From the NCBI GenBank assembly GCA_021555075.1, contig JAKGBX010000002.1, forward strand, positions 491,001 to 555,000: a DNA stretch of 64,000 bases. The letters run 5' to 3'. The translations under genes and the position numbers were made by a program. Positions 44,366-52,914 of the stretch are shown one piece after another (positions within the stretch are counted from its first letter, which is position 1; each line of letters opens with the position of its first letter). The notes beneath the pieces are model-generated. The model saw only the letters and a program-made list of their open reading frames with translations, was not told the origin of the DNA and did not search any database. The DNA comes from Rhodobacteraceae bacterium LMO-JJ12. Its GTDB lineage: Bacteria; Pseudomonadota; Alphaproteobacteria; Rhodobacterales; Rhodobacteraceae.

Positions 44366-45391
44366 TTAACCACCACAGATGTTTTGCAGTCGAAGCCAGT
44401 CTGCATCGGAGATCAGCGGGTCGGAGGTCTGTGCCGCGAATGGATCGGCTTCGATCAGTCCGATGGTGGATTCACCGGTGATATCGCGAGCATAGGCATA
44501 AGGCGCGGCCCTTACGGACCAAGCTTCGAACCCCGCCAGAAGCGTGGCATCTGTGAGCGTTTCGGGTGGTGTGGCCAAAAGGGTTTCGCTGTAGGATTTC
44601 AGCATCGCATCCGAAACGGCGCCAGTTGTCAGCAGGCGGATCGTGGCGATGGGGCCTGCTTCCTCAAGGAACTGGTGCAGTGGATCGTTCAACTCTGCAC
44701 GCAGGTGTTCTGCGATAATGAAGCCGGCGGCGACGTCAGGTTCTTCAAAATCCTCGAACAAGGCACGGTTCAAAAGGATGATGCCACCCGGCAGATGTGC
44801 GGCCTGCTGGACGCCGCTGCGTAGGGCGATCAGGCGTGCTGGGCCGTTTGGGGACGGTAGCCGCGCCGATAGCCGGGCGAGCGCGGGAAGTGCTTCTTCT
44901 TCGTTACAGGGGCGACCGGCAACACGGCGAATCTGGTCCAGAAGGGCTGCGCCGAGCTCCTGACGCTTGACCTCGGGCACCACCGAAACCGTATGATCAA
45001 GCACCGCTCCGGGGAGCCAAAACAGGCCGAGTGCCACCACCGCGGTGACGCTCAAAGCCAATGAAACAAGGCGCAACCGGCCCGGATGGGGGCGGGAGCG
45101 TTCTACTGCTCCGAGCAGGGTTTCGATGGCCTTGATCATCTCGGCTTCCTCGGCCGGAAGCTCAAGAACTTCGCCGGGGTCGCCGTCGGGGTGATAGATC
45201 GCCGGGGTGTGGCCGTGATTCGCCCGCGCGATTGCCGGGATCGACCAATGCGCCAAGGCCTTGTCGTTGGGGTCGGAAATCGTCAGCGTCGCCTCGCCGA
45301 TCGAGACGATGACTTCACGGCGCTGATGATGCGGCGATGCCCGCCAGAGGCCGCTTGCTTCCAGCCGGTCATATGCGTGGAGTGCTGTCAT
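44366..45391 (-). CDS. Membrane-anchored hypothetical protein, possibly degenerate M48 peptidase
   Basis: A 341-residue protein with a cytoplasmic N-terminal part (about 1-100), one clear membrane segment (RLVSLALSVTAVVALGLFWL, about 106-125) and a large, presumably periplasmic C-terminal domain. The latter has LPGGIILLNRALFEDFEEPDVAAGFIIAEH (shown in part) around residue 205-235, which resembles the region before the HExxH motif of M48 peptidases, but the motif itself reads AEHLRAE and lacks the zinc site. I infer a dead or highly diverged peptidase. No obvious operon partner. Confidence 0.65.
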   Translation of the reverse strand: MTALHAYDRLEASGLWRASPHHQRREVIVSIGEATLTISDPNDKALAHWSIPAIARANHGHTPAIYHPDGDPGEVLELPAEEAEMIKAIETLLGAVERSRPHPGRLRLVSLALSVTAVVALGLFWLPGAVLDHTVSVVPEVKRQELGAALLDQIRRVAGRPCNEEEALPALARLSARLPSPNGPARLIALRSGVQQAAHLPGGIILLNRALFEDFEEPDVAAGFIIAEHLRAELNDPLHQFLEEAGPIATIRLLTTGAVSDAMLKSYSETLLATPPETLTDATLLAGFEAWSVRAAPYAYARDITGESTIGLIEADPFAAQTSDPLISDADWLRLQNICGG

Positions 45392-45473
45392 GTTCGGGCC
45401 TGCCCTGCCTCGTTTTCAGGCAAAGATAGCACGGGCAGGCCCAAACGGGCAACGCCGAGTTAACCGCTTGGAA

Positions 45474-45665
45474 TCAGGCGGGTTTGAAGCCCAGTTTGCG
45501 CATGATCATGGCCGCCGGGCAAAGACCGGTGAAGGCGGATTGCAAGAGGTTTGCCCCGACGAACACGGTCAGCCAGACGAAGTGCGGCGAGACGGTGACG
45601 GTGAGCAGAACGGAGAGCAAAACCATGAAGCCAGCGAAGGCCATGACGGCTTGGGATACGGTCAT
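45474..45665 (-). CDS. DUF2892-family inner-membrane protein
   Basis: A 63-residue protein with two membrane helices (AVMAFAGFMVLLSVLL; FVWLTVFVGANLLQSA) and a C-terminal GLCPAAMIMRKLGFK, the pattern of DUF2892 and of the membrane part of E. coli YgaP. A conserved Cys sits after the second helix. These proteins are commonly linked with rhodaneses and persulfide metabolism. The upstream palindrome at 45722-45748 supports regulation by a SqrR/BigR-type repressor. Confidence 0.85.
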   Translation of the reverse strand: MTVSQAVMAFAGFMVLLSVLLTVTVSPHFVWLTVFVGANLLQSAFTGLCPAAMIMRKLGFKPA

Positions 45666-45721
45666 TTTTACGAGTCCTTATGTTGAATTCGATACCGCGG
45701 GCCACCCGCGAATCCTTATTG

Positions 45722-45748
45722 ATATTCAATATATGGAATATTGAATAT
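45722..45748. promoter_or_regulatory. SqrR/BigR-type operator upstream of DUF2892 gene
   Basis: A perfect 11-base inverted repeat, ATATTCAATAT and ATATTGAATAT, with loop ATGGA. It contains ATTC-N8-GAAT, the reported recognition pattern of the sulfide-responsive ArsR-family repressor SqrR in Rhodobacter. It starts 57 bases upstream of the DUF2892 start codon, where a promoter is expected. Confidence 0.7.
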
Positions 45749-45750
45749 GA

Positions 45751-46011
45751 CTGCAAGAGCCGTGCTGTTACGAGGGGCCGGATTTCTGAAAGTCTAACGG
45801 AGCGTCCAGCAAGGTTAACGCCATGGGGAAGGCCGAATCAGGGGGGTGACTCCCGGCTGACATCCGTCTGACTCCCGGCTGCCGGGGGAAATGGGAGGGG
45901 TTAACGGGATTTTAGGTTAATGGGGGGTATGGTGGGGGTAGTTTCGGTCCGTTCCGGGCTTTCGCTGAAGGTCGCAGCACCGCGGTGCAGCTTCCTCTAA
46001 CCACCTAGTGG
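45751..46011. other. Intergenic region with short direct repeat
   Basis: No gene found. TGACTCCCGGCTG occurs twice, 24 bases apart, near 45848 and 45872. The remainder is G-rich and without good start sites. Confidence 0.4.
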
Positions 46012-46029
46012 AAGCGGCTCAGGCCGCTT
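46012..46029 (-). terminator. Short hairpin overlapping the stop of the TIGR04141-like gene
   Basis: AAGCGGC, loop TCAG, GCCGCTT. The stop codon of the minus-strand gene lies in the loop. There is no strong T run, so it is a weak or Rho-assisted terminator candidate. Confidence 0.4.
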
Positions 46030-47782
46030 TAGGTTTCTTGTTTTTCGAGTAGGCCACCTTCCTAACTGGGACAAAGCTAACGATGATATCTCGAAACTTG
46101 CAAACTCGGCGCATGTGATCATGCATGAGCATCATCTCGTATTTCGCGATGAGAGGGATTCCTTCTATGGTGGGAACCATTTCTTTCCAGTCATAGAGTA
46201 GCCAAAGACGCACGCGGTAATCATGACCATGAATGGCCTCAATTTCCTCTTTGATATGATCAAGATAGGTCTGTTTCTGCGCGCACGTCGACGCTTCGAT
46301 GTGCCCCCTGATATCACCGAGAAAAACTTGGTCTTGTAGAAACGCGTCCCCGTAGAACTTAGCTTGCGAGAACAGGTAGTTCATGGACGAAGCATCCTTC
46401 AAGGGTTTGCAGTGGACAATATCCACGACACCGTCCTCGAACATTGCCAAGATATCGCAAAATTCTTTGTCTTTCCTTCCAGTGCCGATCTGGAGTTTCG
46501 CCCTGTCAAACTTCACCCAGAGGGGGTTTTCCTCGCAGGCCTTGTTGTTGAATATCTCTTCCTTGTTTTTCATGTCCTTATCGTCGTTTATTGGGATGTT
46601 CTTGCAGTTATCAGGGCAATCCTCGACCTTCACCTTGTTCTGCAAAAACTCGAGAATTGCGTTGTAGAAGTCGGCCTCAACACGCGCCCAATTGCCATCG
46701 ACCAAGATAAAGCAAGCATCCCCGATCTTTGCCTCAAAAAGCAAGCAGTCATAAATGGACCACTTCCTGTAGGGTAAGACGCGGTCCTCTTCGAGTGAAT
46801 AGGCGTAAATTACTTTGTTTTGAAGATACTTGGCGCTGAATTTGTCCATGTCCAAGTGATCATATAGCTGGGTAATATCGAGGTGAGAATACACCCGGTT
46901 TTCTTGCTTTTTCTTGTTTGAATAGGAAAAGCTATAGTCGTCGTCTGAGATGAATTCAGGGATACAGAGCTGAAGCTTGTCGAGTTGCTTGTTCCTAAGT
47001 GCATTTAACAATGCCGCGTCAAGCTGATCTGCTTCTTCTTCCGTAGCCGGACTGAAATTTCTATAATTTGGGAATTGTGACTTAAAATCTTCTTTTGAAT
47101 AGGCCGCCAGAAATTCTTTACACTGGTCAATTAGCTTTTCCCAAGTCAGCTTGTCCTTGCCAAGAACTTTGATGGTCAGCCGATCTTTCCCTTGCAGCGT
47201 TATGAGGTTGTTGCCCTTCATGTGGGCGGAAATGTATTTCAGGTCCTCGGCTTCGCTCAGGCCGAAGACAAACGAATCAGAAGGCCTACTAACTTGCCGA
47301 TCTATTTGTGTCGTAGTGATCGTGTTGCTCTGGCTTTTGGTCTGCCGGATTTCTTCGTTGCCGCACATGTTCATCGCCGTGCGAATTCCAAAATCGTTTT
47401 CCAGCCGTTTTTTGTCCAGTAAGCTGGCAGATGATCGTCCGAAGGCGGCTACGAGCAGGCGGTTATCTACCGCTACCATCAGAACGCCGTTGGGGTTTTT
47501 ACTAACCGCGCTAAAAGAAAACTTGTCTTCGATTTGCGTGTTAACAAAATCTAGCCATTTCGGGTTCTTCTTGTAGCTAGTGGTCTCGAAATAAATAAAC
47601 CGGCAGCTGGCATCTCCAACCTCAATTTCGAGTTGGGAGAACTTGTCACGCTTCTCCGGATTGGCCTCGGCATCCAGCACCGTGTCGAAGGTGCTTTCCG
47701 GCTTGGCTAGGAAAAAAGATACCTGTGATATTTCGTGATCTTTATCGTCCAAGTTGAACCTCTCTAAACTCCACGCTTCCAA
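46019..47782 (-). CDS. TIGR04141/DUF6119-like sporadically distributed protein
   Basis: A 587-residue cytoplasmic protein that resembles the TIGR04141 (DUF6119) family, known for patchy distribution and frequent presence near restriction or defence genes. The start ISQVSFFLAKPESTFDTVL, the middle FGLSEAEDLKYISAHMKG and the C-terminal KEFCDILAMFEDGVVDIVHC with SSMNYLFSQAKFYGDAF are the parts I match from memory. Glu440, Asp443, His457 and Lys459 are arranged like a PD-(D/E)XK nuclease core; this is inference. Codons are clearly AT-richer (many AAA, TTT, AAT) than neighbouring genes, suggesting recent transfer. Single gene, no integrase or partner seen. Confidence 0.68.
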   Translation of the reverse strand: MEAWSLERFNLDDKDHEISQVSFFLAKPESTFDTVLDAEANPEKRDKFSQLEIEVGDASCRFIYFETTSYKKNPKWLDFVNTQIEDKFSFSAVSKNPNGVLMVAVDNRLLVAAFGRSSASLLDKKRLENDFGIRTAMNMCGNEEIRQTKSQSNTITTTQIDRQVSRPSDSFVFGLSEAEDLKYISAHMKGNNLITLQGKDRLTIKVLGKDKLTWEKLIDQCKEFLAAYSKEDFKSQFPNYRNFSPATEEEADQLDAALLNALRNKQLDKLQLCIPEFISDDDYSFSYSNKKKQENRVYSHLDITQLYDHLDMDKFSAKYLQNKVIYAYSLEEDRVLPYRKWSIYDCLLFEAKIGDACFILVDGNWARVEADFYNAILEFLQNKVKVEDCPDNCKNIPINDDKDMKNKEEIFNNKACEENPLWVKFDRAKLQIGTGRKDKEFCDILAMFEDGVVDIVHCKPLKDASSMNYLFSQAKFYGDAFLQDQVFLGDIRGHIEASTCAQKQTYLDHIKEEIEAIHGHDYRVRLWLLYDWKEMVPTIEGIPLIAKYEMMLMHDHMRRVCKFRDIIVSFVPVRKVAYSKNKKPKAA

Positions 47783-48048
47783 TTTGGATCACATTTTGTG
47801 CTCACTATATATATCAATAATTCGCCTTTTATGCTAGTTTTTTGAATTGCGCCTAACGTCGCGGATCTTAACCTTAGATTACATTTTCGATAAGAATGCA
47901 GCGAAGATCCACTTCCCGCCCGCCGTGTCAAAAAACCGTCAACTAACCCCAAGCTTCTGCAATCAACCTGAATCCCACTCCCCCGTGCGGAATCAAGGCC
48001 GCAGGCCGCCGCGCATCGCCGGGCCGTCCCCCGGCACGGCGATTTGGT
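47783..48048. other. AT-rich upstream region of the TIGR04141-like gene
   Basis: Contains ATATATAT-rich sequence just upstream of the gene start and probably its promoter, then a GC-rich hairpin GCCGTGCCGGG...CCCCGGCACGGC-like (about 48021-48040) leading into the tandem repeat. No gene recognised. Confidence 0.4.
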
Positions 48049-48502
48049 GAGGCCTGCGCGGGCCTCCGAGGTTTGCGGACTTGGCGGGATAAACTGCCCT
48101 ATTTAGAGGGAGGGTCGCCGCACCACGGCCCTGCGCTGCGCGGCTTGGGTGCGGTGTCATCCCCGGAAGCCTGCGCGGGCCGTCAGGGTTGGCGGATGTG
48201 GCGGGATAAACTGCCCCAGTTAGAGGGAGGGTCGCCGCACCACGGCCCTGCGCTGCGCGGCTTGGGTGCGGTGTCAGCCCCGGAGGCCCGCGCGGGCCTT
48301 CGAGGTTTGCGGATTTGGTGGGATAGGCTGCCCCATTTAGAGGGAGGATCGCCGCACCACGGCCCTGCGCTGCGCGGCTTGGGAGCGGTGTCAGCACCGG
48401 AGGCCTGCGCGGGCCATCCGGGGTTTGCGGGTTTGGTGGGATAGGCTGCCCCATTTAGAGGGAGGGTCGCCGCGCCACGGCCCTGCGCTGCGCGGCTTGG
48501 GG
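48049..48502. repeat. 117-bp tandem repeat array, three full units and one partial
   Basis: Units start at 48049, 48166, 48283 and 48400, exactly 117 bases apart, each opening with GAGGCCTGCGCGGGCC or a close variant and containing TTTAGAGGGAGGGTCGCCGC and CACGGCCCTGCGCTGCGCGG. The last unit stops about 14 bases short, next to the acyl-CoA synthetase stop. Because 117 is divisible by three, frames on both strands stay open across the array and give spurious repetitive proteins. No CRISPR-like spacers. Confidence 0.93.
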
Positions 48503-48509
48503 CTGTCGC

Positions 48510-50141
48510 TCAATCCTCCGTCGCGAGCTTTCTCAGTTCGAATTTCTGGATCTTGCCGGTCGAGGTTTTGGGGAGTTCGATGAAGCGCACCTCTTTGGGG
48601 GTTTTGAAGCCGGCAAGGCGCGCACGGGCGAAGCTGATGATCTCTTCGGGGGTGACTTCGACGTCGGCTTTCAGCTCAATAAAGGCGCAGGGCACTTCGC
48701 CCCATTTCTCATCGGGTTTGGCGACCACGGCGCAGAGCGAGACGGCGGGGTGTTTCATCAGCACGCCTTCGATTTCGACCGAGGAGACATTCTCGCCTCC
48801 CGAGATGATGATGTCTTTCGAGCGGTCGAGGATTTTCATGTAGGTGTCGGGGAATTGCGCGGCGAGGTCGCCGGTATGGAAATAGCCGCCTGCAAAGGCT
48901 TCGGCGGTGGCCTGGGGGTTCTTGAGGTAGCCTTTCATCACGCCATTGCCGCGAAACATGATCTCGCCCTGGGTTTTGCCATCCATCGGCACCTGGCGCA
49001 TCGAAATCGGGTCGAGCACGGTGTTCTCTTCGATCATCGGCATCGAGACGCCGGTGCGGGCCTTGATCTCGTAGCGTTCCTCATCCGGGCGGTCGTTCCA
49101 TTCGGGTTTCCACATGCATTCGGCGCCGGGGCCGTAGACTTCGGTGAGGCCGTAGACTTGCGTGACGTTGAAGCCCAGAGGTTCGATCGCGCGCAGGGTT
49201 GCGGCGGGGGGCGGGGCACCGGCGGTGAAGACTTCGACGGTGTGATCGAAGGGGCGGCGTTCGGTGTCGTGGGCGTTGACGATGGCGTTGAGAACGATGG
49301 GTGCGCCGCCGAAATGGGTGACGCCTTCGTCGGCGATGGCGTTGTAGATGTTGGCGGCGGTGATGTCGCGGCAACAGACCACGGTGCCGCCCAGAAGCGG
49401 CATCATCCAGGTGTGGCACCAGCCGTTGCAATGAAACAGCGGCACGATGGTGAGATAGACGGGGCGCAGGGTGAGTTGCCAGCTGACCACCTGACCGAAG
49501 GTGGAGAGCATGGCGCCGCGGTGATGATAGACGACGCCCTTGGGTTTGCCGGTAGTGCCGGAGGTGTAGTTGAGGGCGATGGATTCCCATTCGTCCTCGG
49601 GCATGATCCATTTGAAATCGGGATCGCCTTGGGCAAGCAGGTCTTCGTATTCGAGATGATCGCCGGTGGCGGGGAAGCCTGCGGACGGGTCGGCCACTTC
49701 GATGATTTGGGGGGCGGGGGTTTCGAGCGTGGCGATGGCTTCAAGCGTGACGGGCAGGAAGGCGGTATCGACCAGCACGACCTTGGCCTCGCCGTGACCA
49801 AGGATATAGCTGATCGTGCCGGGATCGAGGCGGGTGTTGATCGCGTTGAGGACGCCACCGCAGGCGGGCACGCCGAAATGGGCTTCGGCATGGGCGGGCA
49901 GGTTGGGGAGGACGGTGGCGACGACATCGCCGGGCTCAATGCCCAGACCGGCAAGGGCCGAGGCGAGGCGCGAAACACGGGCGTGATATTCGGCGTAGGT
50001 CTTGCGATGCTGGGTGCCATAGGCCACGGCAAGCTGATCACCAAAGAGGTGGCGCGCACGGTTCAGGTGGCTGAGCGGGGTCAGGGGCGCGTAGTTGGCA
50101 GCGGTTTTCTCAAGTCCGGTTTCGTCTTTCAGCCAGCCCAT
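48510..50141 (-). CDS. Fatty acyl-CoA synthetase (AMP-forming), DmdB-like
   Basis: Activates a carboxylic acid to its CoA thioester via an acyl-adenylate. The 543-residue protein has the P-loop-like YTSGTTGKPKGVVYHHRG near residue 192, VYGLTEVYGP near 335, FHTGDLA near 425, the hinge DRSKDIIISGGENVSS near 440 and the catalytic Lys in PKTSTGKIQKFELR near 528. It resembles medium-chain synthetases and the methylmercaptopropionate-CoA ligase DmdB of marine roseobacters; the substrate is not certain. It probably feeds the beta-oxidation genes downstream. Divergent from the EamA transporter gene. Confidence 0.92.
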   Translation of the reverse strand: MGWLKDETGLEKTAANYAPLTPLSHLNRARHLFGDQLAVAYGTQHRKTYAEYHARVSRLASALAGLGIEPGDVVATVLPNLPAHAEAHFGVPACGGVLNAINTRLDPGTISYILGHGEAKVVLVDTAFLPVTLEAIATLETPAPQIIEVADPSAGFPATGDHLEYEDLLAQGDPDFKWIMPEDEWESIALNYTSGTTGKPKGVVYHHRGAMLSTFGQVVSWQLTLRPVYLTIVPLFHCNGWCHTWMMPLLGGTVVCCRDITAANIYNAIADEGVTHFGGAPIVLNAIVNAHDTERRPFDHTVEVFTAGAPPPAATLRAIEPLGFNVTQVYGLTEVYGPGAECMWKPEWNDRPDEERYEIKARTGVSMPMIEENTVLDPISMRQVPMDGKTQGEIMFRGNGVMKGYLKNPQATAEAFAGGYFHTGDLAAQFPDTYMKILDRSKDIIISGGENVSSVEIEGVLMKHPAVSLCAVVAKPDEKWGEVPCAFIELKADVEVTPEEIISFARARLAGFKTPKEVRFIELPKTSTGKIQKFELRKLATED

Positions 50142-50247
50142 TTGCTGTCCTCCGTAAATTCATGCATGCAATATCGGTTCCAAGACAGAATATTGCGCGT
50201 TAAACGAATTGGAAAGAAGTCGAAAATCCCCAAAGGCCGCAGAAAAA

Positions 50248-51189
50248 ATGCACCGACCCGCCACAACCCAGCCAATCGGGGCCGTGCTGTTTATCCTGAC
50301 GGGGATGATGCTTATCGGGTTTGTCGATAACTTCATCGCGCCGCTGGCCGAACACATCGGGCTTTGGCAGTTCCTGTTCATGCGGATGATCCTGACCTTA
50401 CCATTGCTGGCTGTGGCGTCCTGGATGGGGGCGGGTGCGTTGCGGGCGCGCAGTTGGGCGCGGGTGGTGCTGCGCAGTTTTCTGATTGCCGCCGCGATGG
50501 TGCTCTATTTCGGGGCCTTGGCCTTCATGAGCATGGGCGAGGCGCTGGCCGGGCTTTTTACCAGCCCGATTTTCATCCTGTTGATCTCGGTATTCTTCTT
50601 GCGGGTGCAGATCGGGGTTTGGCGCGTGTTGGCGGTGGCGATTGGGTTTGGTGGGGTGCTGTTCGTGCTGCAACCGGGGGGCGCGGATTTTTCGCTTATG
50701 ATGCTCATGCCGGTGGCCGGGGGGTTGCTTTATGCCTTGGGCAATCTGGCGACGCGGTATCTTTGTGCAGAGGAAAGCACGCTGGTGATGCTGGCGGGGA
50801 TATTTGTCTTGCAGGGGGTCATGGGTGCATTTGCGATGATCGGTTTGGCGTTGATTGGTGTCGAGGCGCCGGGTGGTGGTGAGGGGTTCTTGCTGCGCGG
50901 GTGGGCCTGGCCGCCGGACGGGGCGGTTTGGCCATACATGGCGTTGCAGGTGTTTGGCTCGCTCGCCGGGCTTTATTGCGTGATCCGGGCCTATCAATGG
51001 GGCGAGGCAAGCCATGTGTCGGTATTTGAATATTCGATCATGGTGTTTGGGCCGGGTTTTGCCTTTGTGCTGTTCGGCGCGACATTGAGTGGGCTGCAAT
51101 TGGTCGGGGTGGCGATGATCATTGTGGCGGGTGCGATTATCGCGATGCGTTCAGCCAAGGACGCAGAGATAGAGAGTAAGGCGGTGTGA
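50248..51189 (+). CDS. EamA/DMT-superfamily transporter
   Basis: A 313-residue membrane protein with ten predicted helices made of two EamA repeats, typical of drug/metabolite exporters. It begins TQPIGAVLFILTGMMLIGFVD; the first repeat ends near GGVLFVLQPGG and the second near IIVAGAIIAMRSAKD. ATG 50248 is chosen; a TTG 13 codons upstream (50209) is possible. The substrate cannot be inferred from the sequence. Confidence 0.88.
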   Translation: MHRPATTQPIGAVLFILTGMMLIGFVDNFIAPLAEHIGLWQFLFMRMILTLPLLAVASWMGAGALRARSWARVVLRSFLIAAAMVLYFGALAFMSMGEALAGLFTSPIFILLISVFFLRVQIGVWRVLAVAIGFGGVLFVLQPGGADFSLMMLMPVAGGLLYALGNLATRYLCAEESTLVMLAGIFVLQGVMGAFAMIGLALIGVEAPGGGEGFLLRGWAWPPDGAVWPYMALQVFGSLAGLYCVIRAYQWGEASHVSVFEYSIMVFGPGFAFVLFGATLSGLQLVGVAMIIVAGAIIAMRSAKDAEIESKAV

Positions 51190-51263
51190 TGCCCGCATTG
51201 GCGTGCCGGGTGTCTGTCGGAAGAGGTCTTTCGAAGGCGTTTGTAAGAGGGTAGCGTCCGAGC

Positions 51264-51914
51264 ATGATCATCTCGCCCGGGCGCAATTATATCTTTGTGC
51301 ATATTCCCAAGACCGGCGGCACCTCATTGGCGCTGGCGCTGGAGGGGCGTGCGATGAAGGATGACATCATGCTGGGGGATACGCCCAAGGCGCAGAAGCG
51401 CCGCCGACGGTTGAAGGATGTCAAAGCGCATGGGCGGCTTTGGAAGCATTCGACCTTGGGTGATATCGAGGGGCTTGTGAGCCGGGATCAGATCGGTGGC
51501 ATGTTTGTTTTCACGCTGGTGCGCAACCCGTGGGACCGGATGGTGAGCTATTATCACTGGCTGCGCGAACAGAGCTTTGAGCATGACGCGGTGCGCAAGG
51601 CCAAGACGCTGGATTTCAGCGGCTTTGTAAATGATGCGGGGATCGGGCGAAGTTTTCAGGCCAATCCTTATTCTCAGTATGTGACGGATAGCGCGGGTGT
51701 GGCGCAGAAAGCGCTTTATATCCGGCTGGAGCATTTTGAAGAAGATTCAACGCCGCTCTGGGAGCATCTGGGGTTCCGGTTGGACATGCCGCGCGAGAAT
51801 GTCTCGGGGCGGGCGCGCGATTATCGCACGTATTACTCGGAAAGTGATTCGGGCAGAGTTGCCTCAATTTGTGCTGAAGATATCGAAAAGTTTAATTATC
51901 GATTCAGTGATTAG
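51264..51914 (+). CDS. Sulfotransferase-family protein
   Basis: A 216-residue protein of the PAPS-dependent sulfotransferase fold. The 5'-phosphosulfate loop is FVHIPKTGGTSLALAL near residue 11 and the 3'-phosphate motif is TLVRNPWDRMVSYYHW near 85. No signal peptide is seen. Bacterial members may sulfate sugars or other metabolites, but many act in surface-polysaccharide modification. It stands alone, 74 bases after the EamA gene. Confidence 0.87.
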   Translation: MIISPGRNYIFVHIPKTGGTSLALALEGRAMKDDIMLGDTPKAQKRRRRLKDVKAHGRLWKHSTLGDIEGLVSRDQIGGMFVFTLVRNPWDRMVSYYHWLREQSFEHDAVRKAKTLDFSGFVNDAGIGRSFQANPYSQYVTDSAGVAQKALYIRLEHFEEDSTPLWEHLGFRLDMPRENVSGRARDYRTYYSESDSGRVASICAEDIEKFNYRFSD

Positions 51915-52105
51915 ACGAGATTGCCTGCTGGTTGGCGGGCAATCATGTCGGTTCCCCATTAATTGTTTCCAGTACGAGAACAGTGCCATTTTTTGGCCGC
52001 GTCTCGGCCCAAGGCCCGGCACGAGATGCACGGCAAATTAACATTAATGAAACGTGAAAAAGCCGCCTGCCAACGGCTGACGGGTAGAAACCTGGGGAGG
52101 TGAAG

Positions 52106-52819
52106 ATGTTTGGATGGAATGGGACAAATCGCCAGAAGACCAGGCGGATGAGTGATGCAACCGGCACCTATGATGGCGGGAACACGGGTGTGATGACGGG
52201 AATTATCGTGGGCACCCGTGTTGCCACGTCGATGGGATGGCGCGATGTGGGCGCGATTCAGGAAGGCGACATGGTGTTGACCTTTGATGGCGGCCTGCAA
52301 CCCGTGACCGGCGTTCGGCGCAGAGCGATGTGGAGTGGTGCAGGTGCCTGCCCGCCCGCGTTCTGGCCGCTGGTGATCCCGGCGGGGGCGTTGGAAAATG
52401 CCAAGGCGATGCGGCTTTTGCCGCGGCAGGGCGTCATGTTGGAAAGCGATGTGGCCGAGGAGGTTCTGGGCGATCCTTTTGCCTTGATCCCGGCCGCCGC
52501 GCTGGACGGCGTGAGCGGGATCGAGCGGGTGTTTCCCAACGATCCGGTGGATGTGATTGTGCTGTCGTTTGAGACCGATCAGGTGGTTTTTGCAGAGCAG
52601 GGGGCGCTGTTGTTCTGTCCAGCTGGAGGTGATCTGGTTCAGGCGGCTCTGAGTGCGCCGGAGAGGGCGGTGAACCAGTGCAGTTACGAGATGCTGCCTG
52701 CGACAAGTGCAGTGCATCTGGCCCGTGGTTTGGAAGCGCGGGGTGCGAGTGAAGGCTGTCTTGAGAGATTTCGGGCAGCGCTTTGTGGGTGCAGTTCTGA
52801 GGGTTGTGTCGCGGCTTGA
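52106..52819 (+). CDS. Hint-domain (hedgehog/intein-like) protein
   Basis: A 237-residue protein with a Hint-type domain: the block GIIVGTRVATSMGWRDVGAIQEGDMVLT near residues 32-60 resembles the start of the Hint_2 family common in roseobacters, followed by a beta-rich stretch and an acidic region. The Cys expected at the start of a self-splicing intein is not present (GTRVAT instead), so autoprocessing is doubtful. It ends in a Cys-rich tail (CGCSSEGC). ATG 52106 is preceded by GGGGAGGTGAAG. In this group Hint domains usually sit in large secreted calcium-binding proteins; this is a stand-alone version. Confidence 0.75.
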   Translation: MFGWNGTNRQKTRRMSDATGTYDGGNTGVMTGIIVGTRVATSMGWRDVGAIQEGDMVLTFDGGLQPVTGVRRRAMWSGAGACPPAFWPLVIPAGALENAKAMRLLPRQGVMLESDVAEEVLGDPFALIPAAALDGVSGIERVFPNDPVDVIVLSFETDQVVFAEQGALLFCPAGGDLVQAALSAPERAVNQCSYEMLPATSAVHLARGLEARGASEGCLERFRAALCGCSSEGCVAA

Positions 52820-52853
52820 CCCCCACGGTCGTTTGCGACTGTCAGAACAAGGG

Positions 52854-52888
52854 AAGGGCGCGCCGGGAGGACGCGCCCTTTTCTGTTT
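52854..52888. terminator. Intrinsic terminator after the Hint gene
   Basis: A stem, AAGGGCGCG (52854-52862) and CGCGCCCTT (52872-52880), is followed by TTCTGTTTT. It lies between convergent genes and probably serves mainly the plus strand. Confidence 0.8.
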
Positions 52889-52914
52889 TACCTGATGGTT
52901 GGGCCAAGCCCGGC

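Noticed and set aside
44104-44406. 100-codon minus-strand frame upstream of the FAD subunit gene
   Set aside because: No ribosome-binding site, no recognisable family and an odd composition; treated as intergenic.
48073-48454. Open frames of 123 and 153 codons on opposite strands with repetitive sequence
   Set aside because: Produced by the 117-base repeat, whose period is a multiple of three. No ribosome-binding site or family resemblance.
48049-48502. Possible CRISPR array
   Set aside because: The units are directly adjoining 117-base repeats without unique spacers, and no cas gene is present.
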